This document shows positions 20,403 to 32,800 of a DNA stretch of 43,651 nucleotides, one piece after another. Within the stretch, counting starts at the first letter, position 1, and every line of letters starts with the position of its first letter. A model generated the notes under the pieces. That model was given only the letters and a program-made list of their open reading frames with translations, searched no databases and had not been told where the DNA came from. The position numbers were made by a program, and so were the translations under genes. The DNA comes from Azolla pinnata (taxonomy: Eukaryota > Streptophyta > Polypodiopsida > Salviniales > Salviniaceae): contig JBBBWG010029599.1 in assembly GCA_037176905.1 (NCBI GenBank), forward strand, positions 8,579 to 52,229. The letters are read 5' to 3'.

Positions 20403-21858
20403 TTAATTACAGTTGATGCCGAGGAAATCGATGAGGATCGGTGGGTCATGGGGGCTTGATCTGTCCCCAGCCGCCTCGACGTTTCCCATGAGCATCATTG
20501 ACGACGACGGCAGCGGATGATGGCATCTCTCGTGGGCAAATTTACAGGTACTCGAGTCTTTATGATTTGATCCTTGTTCATCGCCACAAAGCTCTTGCTT
20601 GACAAGAGCTCCGGAATGCTCTTCCTTGACTAGTACTCCGCAATGCTCTTCCCTGATTAGGACTTTGCCTGTCAAAAATCATCAGGTTGGGTTGGATGAG
20701 GTCGATCAAGTGTGTCGGGATGCAGGGAACGAACTGGTCATGGAAGAGACAAAGATCGGAGTTGAGTATGAGACAATACTTGATGAGGTGTTGGTATACT
20801 TGGATGGTTCATGGCTGGCACTGAACACATTCTTGTGATGATGATGATGATGATGATGATGACGTGCAGGCATGGCGGTGGCTGCAATCGGGGCAAGCTC
20901 ATTTCCGGCAGTCTCCCTCCTCGTTCGGTCCCTGCGGGCCATGATGACATGCCAGTGGTTCTTGACAGCGTTGTCGGTTCGCCCGGGGAACATGCGGGCG
21001 ATCAGAGCCCACTTGTTGCCATATACAGCGTGAGCTGTGGCCAGGCACCGCTCCTCCTCCTCGCTGAACGGCCGCCGGTTTATGCGCGGATCCAGCTGGT
21101 TGAACCACCGCAGCCGGCAGCTCTTCCCTGAGGTTAGTTAGCTTGGCCATGGAGGGCAGATCAGTGTCCATCAGTCAGGTCAATTGAATCCTTTCCACAA
21201 TTTGAACATTATCAGGGGGGTCACACAATTTTTTAGATCAACTAAGTGTTGTTTGACTGATCCTCTAAATGTTGTCAGGCAGCGAGTGTGTCAGTCCATC
21301 AGTCACGTCAATCAATCCAGTCACAATTTGAGATCAACTGTTGTTTGACTGATATTCTAAATGTTGTTAGGCAGTATCTCAGTCCATCAGTCAGGTCAAT
21401 CAATCCGGTCACAATTTGAACAATATCAGGAGTCACACAATTTTGGATCAACTAAATGTTGTTAGGCACTGCATCAGTCCACCAATCAGGTCAATCAATC
21501 CAGTCACAATTTGAACAATATCAGGGGTCACACAATTTTAGATCAACTAAATGTTGTTTAACTGATGATCAAAATGTTGTTAGTCGGTCCATCAATCCAG
21601 TCACAATTTGACTCTTTTTTTTCTTATGGCATTAATTTGGACAAGGGATTCAAGGACCCATTTCGGCTGGGGTATATGCCAACATTTAGGTACGGTACCT
21701 GATCGGCCCTTGAGCTCCTCAGCGATCATATTCCAGTTATGGGGGCCGTGCAGCGCCACGAGCGCGATCAGCTTTCGATCTTCGAATGGCTTCCAATGGC
21801 CTCGGGACGGGCGCTGGTTGTGCGAATTGTCGAAAGCACCGTCACTCATGTCACCCAT
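20403..21858 (-). CDS. R2R3-MYB transcription factor, subgroup 21 (MYB52/54/56/105/117) type
   Basis: Minus strand; exons 21858-21699, 21127-20780 (3' end less certain) and 20668-20403, giving 257 aa. R2 ([20 protein letters not shown] ... [10 protein letters not shown]) is split from R3 after RSG, the usual MYB intron position (CAG/GTACCG to CCTCAG/GG). Exon 2 supplies [20 protein letters not shown], then R3 with [20 protein letters not shown]. The [12 protein letters not shown] and HVIMARR segments are typical of subgroup 21, whose members regulate organ boundary, cell-wall and seed traits in flowering plants; the role here is unknown. An Ala/His-rich tail contains His9 from a GAT repeat on the other strand. 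Exon 3 ends [10 protein letters not shown], like the family's FIDFLG tail, which supports the second intron (CAA/GTATTG to TTTTTGACAG). Unspliced, the frame would stop at 20706. ATG 21858 is the first after an in-frame stop. The product should be nuclear. Confidence 0.85.
21170..21615. repeat. Degenerate tandem repeat in MYB intron 1
   Basis: Phrases such as CAGTCCATCAGTCA, GGTCAATCAATCC, GTCACAATTTGA, GTCACACAATTTT and GATCAACTAAATGTTGTT recur about four times with an irregular period near 90-115 bases. They fill nearly all of intron 1 (21698-21128), so the intron seems to have grown by local duplication. Confidence 0.8.
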
Positions 21859-21976
21859 ATGCCCCAGGTGCTGAACTCAAGTTCTCCGGTAAGAGCTGAA
21901 ACCCTAAAGCCAAAAACCCTTGCCAATGGGATGTTCACAGGGGTATGGAAAGCAGAGCTCTGTGGAGCAAGCTGTT

Positions 21977-22010
21977 AATACTTTCTTCTTCTTCTTCTTC
22001 TTCTTCTTTT
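21977..22010. repeat. CTT microsatellite upstream of the MYB gene
   Basis: A run of TTC/CTT repeats followed by TTTTTTCTCAG, about 120 bases upstream of the MYB ATG on the opposite strand. On the plus strand it resembles a strong splice acceptor, preceding the unassigned coding-like stretch described next. Confidence 0.7.
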
Positions 22011-22479
22011 TTCTCAGACCCTAATTGGATTGGAGCAAGCTGGCATGTCGACAGGCGGGCAATGGCGGGAGGTCCATCACATGCATCTACTTGTGTGGGT
22101 AAAATATCAATCTATGGAGAACATGAGGATGGCTTCGTTTGAAGGACATGTAATTGACGGCAGACATTATAAGGAACGGTGGGAGAGCATTGTACACCAA
22201 GCATCATGGGGTCCGATGGCGTGATGGGAAGAGGAGGTACGTCTGTTTGTCGTGGAGATAGGAGACCTATGATTAATGAGGACGGGTTGATGAGCTCGTG
22301 AATATGGACATAGAATCTAACACAAAAGCAAGGAAGGGGACTTTGAATTGAGCTTGCAATTTTGTTAAGAGCTCCCCAATTGAATGAGAACTAGATATAT
22401 GTAGATTAGATCGGTACACAGACCAGATGGATGTGTTATGTGAGGAGTTTCTTATACTAACTACTGAAATTGGATGCAG

Positions 22480-22690
22480 ATGGTGGGAGTGTCACGAAAG
22501 GTGGAGTGTGAAGAGCGAGCAAAGTCAATGGAAAGGGGGGGGGAGCGGTTGAATGAGGTAACCGAAAAATTGAAGGCCAAACAAACACCAGAGCAGAGCG
22601 CGCACGAATGAATTGCCACCCTAACCGATCGCATTTCATCTCTACGTGCAGTCTTGTTTGATAATGTGGAGATAGATCTCGCGATAAGGG
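22480..22690 (+). pseudogene. Broken coding-like stretch with coiled-coil character
   Basis: From ATG 22480 one frame reads 43 codons rich in Glu, Lys and Arg (ECEERAKSMERGGERLNEV, TEKLKAKQTPEQ) to a TGA near 22610. The same frame then continues IATLTDRISSLRAVLFD and a Cys-rich piece (CIYACLCWRANHAVCYLRAG). The heptad-like pattern on both sides of the stop suggests one broken coding sequence. I do not recognise the family; a coiled-coil plus RING-like layout is only a guess. Confidence 0.25.
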
Positions 22691-22693
22691 GGG

Positions 22694-23170
22694 ATGGGTG
22701 CATTTATGCCTGTCTATGTTGGCGAGCAAACCACGCCGTTTGTTACCTGCGTGCTGGATAGATTGCCCGGTATTGGGCGACGAAACATTTTGTCTATGAG
22801 TTTTGTACATGAGAGAAAGAAAGATATATTAACGCCTTTCACAGGTTTACATGGCCCATGGGGCAATGTTTACAAACTGGGTTTTGATTTTGATAGGGAT
22901 TGTGTGGCTTTGTGCTACTACGCGCTTGTTCGCCAAGTTCTTGCATATGTGGTAAACCCTAAACCTTGGACCCTAAAAAGCATCAGGACTTGCCTGCATT
23001 TTGTAATGGTAGTAAAACTTGCCAGCTTGCGGCCTCTACGCCTTGATGAGATTCTCGCTTTCGATGTAAGAATACACACTCGTGTGATGAAAGAGTATGC
23101 GAAGTGTTGTTGCTCTCATCGGGCAGTACCTTGGTTCCAGAACTCTTCAGCTAACGACGAGCGGAAATAA
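22694..23170 (+). CDS. Unassigned ORF, 158 aa
   Basis: ATG-initiated ORF with no family signature that I recognise. It contains HERKKDILTPFTGLHGPWG and FDFDRDCVALCYYALVRQVL, and a Cys triplet near the C-terminus (KCCCSH). It overlaps in another frame the end of the coiled-coil-like stretch upstream. Introns may exist: a GTAAACCC follows CATATGTG near 22952, and GTAAGAAT follows GAT near 23066. It could be a gene, part of a decayed retroelement or chance. Codon use does not look strongly coding. Confidence 0.2.
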   Translation: MGAFMPVYVGEQTTPFVTCVLDRLPGIGRRNILSMSFVHERKKDILTPFTGLHGPWGNVYKLGFDFDRDCVALCYYALVRQVLAYVVNPKPWTLKSIRTCLHFVMVVKLASLRPLRLDEILAFDVRIHTRVMKEYAKCCCSHRAVPWFQNSSANDERK

Positions 23171-24844
23171 GGAAAGAAATTCCTCGGCAGTGTCTCAGCA
23201 CACCAAAAACATGTCTTACTTCTTGTATTTACATACAGTGTGAAATCTGAGTGTAAGACTAACAAATTAAATGAGTATGTTCGTCATATTGAGTGATGCT
23301 AGTGTCGTGAGTACAGATATACATGACTCAGCCTTCTTGCCCCTAATGAAGTAGACGTTCTTGACCAAATGTATTTTGGATTGTAAATCAAGGAAGCTTG
23401 TCAACTGATTTCCATTACTTTGAGTTAGTCAGTCACTTTGTTCTCGTCAACAAACCTCTCTAGACTAGTACAACTTGCATCATCTCCTTTATAATGCAAA
23501 TTTCATAAGCTCATAACCACTCCAGATATCATACTTTTATTTTGTGCAACAGTTTTGGCTCATCTTTTTCCAATATCACTTTACCTAGCTAATCGGAGAC
23601 GACAAACTAAATTTGAACAACGGGCACTTCAATATGGTCATTAACACTTTCCCACACACTTTCCCACTGACTTTTTTGACTCTAATACACTCCATATTGG
23701 CCAACACACTTGATCCTAGTTAAATCGAGTCAGCAAACTATTTGAACAACTAACAATTTAATTTAATTTGATACAAAACTCTAATAATGGGCCGGTGGGT
23801 TGGTCTCACAATTTAGTGACTCCATGGTTCTCACTCCCAAACCCAAATCAAGTCCATTCATTGCAAGCAATAGTCAAAAGAAGAGTCTGGTAAAAATTAG
23901 AGTGCCCCAAAGATCTTTCATAGCTTCTTCCCACTTGGATAACCATATTTGGCGGCTACCGCCCACACTGTTAGAGTAACTTGCCTATACTACTTAGTTT
24001 GATGCCCATCGCAAACATCGGTTAAAGAAAAGCTCCATGCTCCAATCATTCTAATGAGATACCACCGACTCTTCTACCCGACACATATTTGAGAACCATA
24101 TAAAGCAAGTAAAAATATAAAAGCAGAAGTCAAACTCACTGTCTAATGCTTGCAAGCTTGCTTTCAGCAAACATTGCACAGTTCAGCACACTCCCTGCAT
24201 AATCTTCACGCAAATTCTCAATATCCACAAATGTGAGGAGTAAACCATCTTGAACATCAAGAGTCAATATTGAATTCAATAATTTGTATGTGAAGACATT
24301 AAATTTCCCAACATATACGTAAACACCAAGCATTGGATCTATAGCCCCCAAATTTAAAATCCCTTACAAAGTCAATGAACTGCTTTACTGATTTTCTTCC
24401 GGACTCTGCTGTGGCTCATTCATAATGTAGGAAATAGTTTTTCTTCAGCTCTTTACTGTAGCTCTTGCTACCGTATAAAAAGCCTCCTCGTAATTTGTGA
24501 GCACTCACAAACACTTGTCGTTCAACAACACTAAAGAATCCAATTTCTATAAACAAATAAAGTTATTATTAAAGAACACGTCACTCATCCAAGTATTACA
24601 TGTGTATGGATATGTATCCGCAATCTCAAGTTGCTTCCATTGCCTTGTTAGTATTGAATCTTCTTCATGTAAATATGTGTACAAAAAAAACTCTATAAAA
24701 TGAATTTAAGGGAAAGAAGCCATACTACAGTGACCAGGACAAGCAAAGATGGACCTCTTCTGCGTTTTGGCCAATCCAACTGCAAAGAGCTCTGGAAAGA
24801 GAGAGATTATACAAAAAGAGTGTACGGCCGTAGATTAGGTCTGT
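23171..24844. other. AT-rich spacer downstream of the Rab gene
   Basis: It should contain the 3' UTR of the minus-strand Rab gene at its right end. A minus-strand 71-codon ORF (24351-24136) has no recognised similarity. The 23600-24120 stretch has the low-complexity look of old transposon sequence, but I find no terminal repeats, reverse-transcriptase motif or RNA gene. Confidence 0.35.
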
Positions 24845-27908
<3,064 letters not shown>

Positions 27909-27931
27909 GGAGGTCGGGAGAGTGCTGCGGC

Positions 27932-27936
<5 letters not shown>

Positions 27937-27963
<27 letters not shown>

Positions 27964-28081
27964 GATGAGGAAGACAGATGGCCGAGGGGAAGGGGAGCCG
28001 ATGAAGGCGATGGCGATGGCGATGGCGATGGCGATGGCGATGGCGATGGCGATGGCGAGGAAGACAGGATTAGGGTTAGGG
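27937..28081. repeat. CTG and GGCGAT microsatellites plus telo-box in the Rab leader
   Basis: Immediately upstream of the Rab ATG lie a CTG/GCT run (27937-27961) and nearly nine copies of GGCGAT (28006-28057). Next is TTAGGGTTAGGG (28070-28081), which on the gene's strand is CCCTAACCCTAA, a double telo-box-like element common in promoters of plant housekeeping genes. All fall within the probable 5' leader or core promoter of the minus-strand Rab gene. A GAA-rich tract (28096-28200) follows. Confidence 0.8.
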
Positions 28082-28206
28082 CACGGGGGAGGTAAGGATC
28101 GATGGAGCAGAAGAAGAGAACACGAAAGGAAGAAGAAGAAGAAAGAAGAAGAAAACTAAAAGAAGAAGAAAGAAGAAGAAAAGGAAGAAGAAGAAGAAAG
28201 CAACGT

Positions 28207-28240
28207 CTCTTTGCGAAGAGGTCGTGGGTTCGAATCCGGC
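28207..28240 (+). other. tRNA-like fragment (B box and small stem-loop)
   Basis: CTCTTTGCGAAGAG (28207-28220) can fold as a short stem-loop like the variable arm of a class II tRNA. It is followed by GGTTCGAATCC (28227-28237), a perfect B-box/T-loop consensus. The upstream half is only GAA repeat, so no A box or anticodon arm is present, and the T stem does not pair well. It is probably a tRNA- or SINE-derived scrap rather than a tRNA gene. Confidence 0.35.
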
Positions 28241-28345
28241 CAGCGCCCAACCATTTCTCAAACAAAAAAACAAATCAGAAAATCAAAACAAATTCCCAAA
28301 GAGCTGAAGAAATGTTGTGAAAGAGGAGGAAGAGAAGGAAGGATT

Positions 28346-28350
<5 letters not shown>

Positions 28351-28384
<34 letters not shown>

Positions 28385-28388
28385 TATA
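28351..28388. repeat. TA dinucleotide microsatellite
   Basis: Fourteen TA repeats (28351-28378) run on into CATATATATAAT. It is upstream of the Rab gene on the other strand, where it could serve as a loose TATA region, but about 450 bases from the ATG. Confidence 0.9.
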
Positions 28389-28599
28389 ATCTCGATCGAT
28401 TCTGTTTTACGCTTCCAGCATCGGCTCGATCGATCAGAAAAAAAAAAAAGTTTTCTTACGCCTTCTGGAACACGTGGATTCGCTTGCTGAAGCGCCTCGC
28501 GGGGGAATCGGCTGATTCGATTGGGGGGGGGCTCTGATGAAGCCCTTCGCAACCCGGTTTCCGTAGCTACGCCGGCAGGAAACCGGTTTGTTTTTTACT

Positions 28600-29310
28600 C
28601 GAGCAATTAACAATCGAGCGATTTTGCGTTCACGAACCCAAACGCCCTGATAGGGTCCGGAGCTCGAGCAGTTCTTGGATGCCAGATTGCCCCATCTGCA
28701 ACTCTGATGCGTGTACTTTGTATACGGGGCTCATCGAGGTTAACCTGACCTTTTTTCTGAGCTCTATATCTGTTGTAGCTGCATCTACAATGTCCGGATG
28801 GGAAAAAAAAGAAAAACCATGGCAAGGTGCTTCTCTCGTAATGTTCACCGCGACCTGAATCATCCATCCACGAAAATCTTCATCCACTAACTTAACTAAC
28901 AAGGCAAACCTTTCACTCTTTATCGGTCTTTTATCCCATTTTGGAGGTCCTCCCCACTGAACCGATTCCGATTCCGGACCCAAACAATGCCCTTCCACTC
29001 TATGAAACTATTTTAACGCGAAACTTTTTCCGTCGCCGAGCTTTCTGTTCCGGCATCTTCTGCTGCAACAGCATCGTCACTTGCCAAGAGAATGTTGCAA
29101 CAGCATCCATCCTAGCACCAAATTATTCGCTGCCTCAACGAGGCTGCTAAGTAGCTTTGGTTGCTCAGTGAGAAGAGTTCGACATAAAAATTCGATCGCC
29201 TCGTTCGTGGAGATAATCAGCTCACCAAACCACAGCACACCAACATAGTCAGCCACAATGATCAGTCCCATGAAGCTTCGCACGATTTTGCGCCACTTCA
29301 CGACGCCCTA
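28600..29310 (-). other. Unassigned minus-strand ORF pair, possible gene fragment
   Basis: Two minus-strand readings lie close together. One, 29301-29077, contains WFGELIISTNEAIEFLCRTL and PKLLSSLVEAANNLVLGWM. The other, 28998-28630, contains KWDKRPIKSERFALLVKLVD and VNITREAPCHGFSFFSHPD. They look protein-like but carry no motif I can name. They may be exons or debris of an unrecognised gene. The flanks 28400-28600 and 29310-29848 show nothing else except 3' UTR-like sequence near 29700-29848. Confidence 0.25.
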
Positions 29311-29848
29311 AAATTGTACACACGTCTCAAATCGGCATCTTTTTGTCAGATGCCGAGGAAGAGAGAATTCCCACTTAGAATCTCCTACACCAGAACAGCA
29401 GCAGCTCCAAGAAAAACTCGATTGAATCCAACACCCAACAGAGCTCACTAACTCTTCGATTTCAAATTCCATAGACATGCTCCCAAGGAAAAAACAACTG
29501 CAACTTTGCGCTCGCATTTCATCAGAAAATAGCTGATCATCATCATCATCACCATCATCTGCAGTATATTTTGACATTTCCAGTTCACAAGAATCTCAAT
29601 TTTCGGTGTTGGGAAATGCCTCCCAATCAATAGCAAAATAGAGCTTGCAAAACGATTTCTCTGAGGTTCATTCATATCTTCTTACATGCCATCACTTCGA
29701 TTTCATGTATAATTTATTACAAGGAAGAAAAATGGTTATGGAGGCTTCAGAAATAGATCAGGCTGTTTAAATGGTTACCGAGTTTTGATGTTCTTTCTTA
29801 TTATATATACTACACGGTGGTGTTACTCCGCCCTCCTTTTTTTCATCC

Positions 29849-32800
29849 TCATGTTAGGAGAAACCGTTCGAGGGCCTCGACGACACCATCTTCATCATTG
29901 CTAGAAACCTGCGCATCAGCAACAGCGAGAGTCTGAGCAGCACCATTTGCCATAGCCACTCCCCATCCTACCAGTTGAAGCATCTCAATATCATTTTCTC
30001 CATCTCCGATTGCCATAGCCTGAAGCCAAACAAACACCAAGCTTTAACAAAAGAGTCTCAAACTCAAAATGAGTAGAAATACAAGGGAACTCGGGTATAA
30101 AAGCTCAGCCTTTCTATTTATTACAGACATTAAAACTCTTCATTGGCCGAGAATAGTATTTTCATACATCATCTGGATGAACACCCATATGGTCGAGTAG
30201 CAATGAGACCCCATTCCCCTTCGATGTACCAGCAGGAATAATCTCCAAAAATTGTTCTTGAGCTTGCACAACACGTGCAATGTTTTCCATTTCTCGGGAC
30301 CAATAAGGCCGTATCACATTTGTTATTTGTTCCGGTGTATCTGTGAATACCACTTTCTGCAGACACACAAACAGGATAAAAAACACAAGCATTGCAAATT
30401 CATAATTGAAAGAAGAAAACAAAAAACCATTTCTCCTCTATTTCCTCAAGTGCCCCTAGAGTTCCCCATAGGAACAATGGTCACAAGCTGCTCCCAAACA
30501 AGGGCATCTGAGGAAATAATGAAAAAACATTCCCAAACTAAGATTGGACTACAACAAAACTTTGAATCCACGGTTAAAAACTAACATGCCTGAATCTGGA
30601 AATTGTTCACAATATCATCTACTGATGGTACAATCAACGGCTGCAACAAGAAAACCTCCATTGACTCGCATAGAAATAAAATTGAAAAAGCCACTATGAA
30701 TAAGAGTCCCATGAAGCCTCATACCTTTGGTTCCATATAAATGGTATGCAGTTCTTCTGTTAAATGATGCTCAAACAAAGACACAAGCTGATCACCACAG
30801 AATGCCACAACTGGTTGTTTTCTCTCAGCACAATATTGCAAAGCCTGAAACAAAATAATACAAGAATAGTAAAACACAGATGCTCCATTCTGAATGGCAT
30901 TAAACAGATGTGTACATAACTGTGAAGGGTCAAGAAAATGAGATAAATTTCAGAAGGAATGAACCATGCAAATGGGAACAAATTTTTCCCAGGAAGGGGA
31001 ACTACAAAAGTCTACAGTCATAACTTGATTGTCACCATAATTTGTCGTAGAAGCAAATTTGTTTAGTAACAGGAACTAGACAAGTCTAAATTCATGACTT
31101 GATTGTAACCATAATTTTGTTGTAAGTGCTTCTGTCTATCTTTAAGGCTGAACTTCTTAAGTCTAAGCTCATAACTTGACTGTTGCCATAATTTTGTCGT
31201 AAAAGCAAATTTTCTCAGTAACGGGAGTCTACATTCATAACTTGATTGTCGCCATACTTTTGTCGTAAATTCGACTCTAAGTGCATATTTTAACTCCTAG
31301 CCCTGTATACCTATATCTTGCAAGTGTTTGCTGCAAGAATACAGTTCAAGCTCTTGCATATTCACGAGTTTACAATGTAGTCGATAAAAAAAGCATGGAA
31401 GACCAAAACAGGTTCATGACAACAAAAGCTAAACAGTCCAAATGTTGTTAACAAATTCCAACAGAAATGACAAGTCAAGTCACAACACTTGCCTTAATAC
31501 AAATATCTCGATCCAAAACCCGATTGTTTATCAGTTTCCCATTCGGACCGTAAACCATGAGCCCCTGACATACACAGATCAAACGAATTTTCGTAAGTAT
31601 TTTAGAAAGCAATCCAGGCTTGAAGAAACCATACATGCAACAAGCTTTTTATTGACATTGCAACCACCCAACTACCTGTACAAAGACACCTGCTGAAGAC
31701 TCTGAAATTATACCATTCTCCCCTGCAAGGCCAGCAGAACTGCATGCAGTCATTGCTCCTGGTCGAGTCTGGGAAAGATATAGGGGGGGATATTGAATAC
31801 ATGCTATTGCTATACGAAATCATGGCATGTTCAAACTAGATCGAACCTTTCCAGTAGCTATTATAACTTTAACTCCACGAGCAAGAGCTTCTTTAAGAGA
31901 TGCAGCAGTTCTCTCTGAGATCTTACTCTGGCTGTTTAGCAGTGTGCCTAAAAATATTCCTTCTATTAGCAAATAATTTCTGAAGATATTATCTACTGGT
32001 TGCTTGAGCAATATGTATACAGACCATCCATATCACAAAGAAGAACCTTGAAAAGAGGCTTCCTTTTCCAAGCTGCCTTAGATTTCTCTTTAGGTTCTGC
32101 ATGTCAAACACCAACCATGAAATGAATGGTCAATCACTTCTGAAGGAATAAAATGGCCCGACCAATTGAGATGAAACAAACATTTCAAAGATCAGTAAAT
32201 AGAATATAAACAGAATCACGTATTGCTGTGCTAGGTACACAAAAGATCTGATAGTATCTTCATGAAAGTTTGGCAAACAAGTAAATGATCCTCGAGTAGA
32301 CATCATTAGATTGATAAAATCACCACCAAAGAAAAGTCATCAATATTCTGCCCTCGATCAATAGACAGACACATGCTACATGGAGGCCACAACAGAATTA
32401 ATTGGCTTTTCCTCTTGCTCTGATCTTGATGACCATGCTCTTTCCAATTATAGTGAATCTCAAAGATGTCATTTCCACTAGTCCATTGCATATAAAAAGA
32501 CCAGGCTTTGGCGCCCATCGGTCTCTAAGATCGTCTCTCTGATTTTCAAGTTATATCTGTGGAGGAAAACTAAGCAGGAGATTATTACGAGTTTCACCAT
32601 TCTTCAAAAATTGCCCAGAAGAATTTCACTTAGATGGGCAAAACCAAACGATGTAAAGAGTATAATTGTAATTGTCGATATGTTTAAGTTTCTTACTAGA
32701 AGTTTGATTCTAATGCTTGGAAACAATCTCTACTGTTGCAAACATATATGGAGTGTCGAAGCAGAATAAGGTACCTCTGATTTTGTTACATTCAAAAATT

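Noticed and set aside
23600..24120. LTR retrotransposon
   Set aside because: The composition suggests old repeat, but no paired terminal repeats, primer-binding site or polyprotein motif could be seen.
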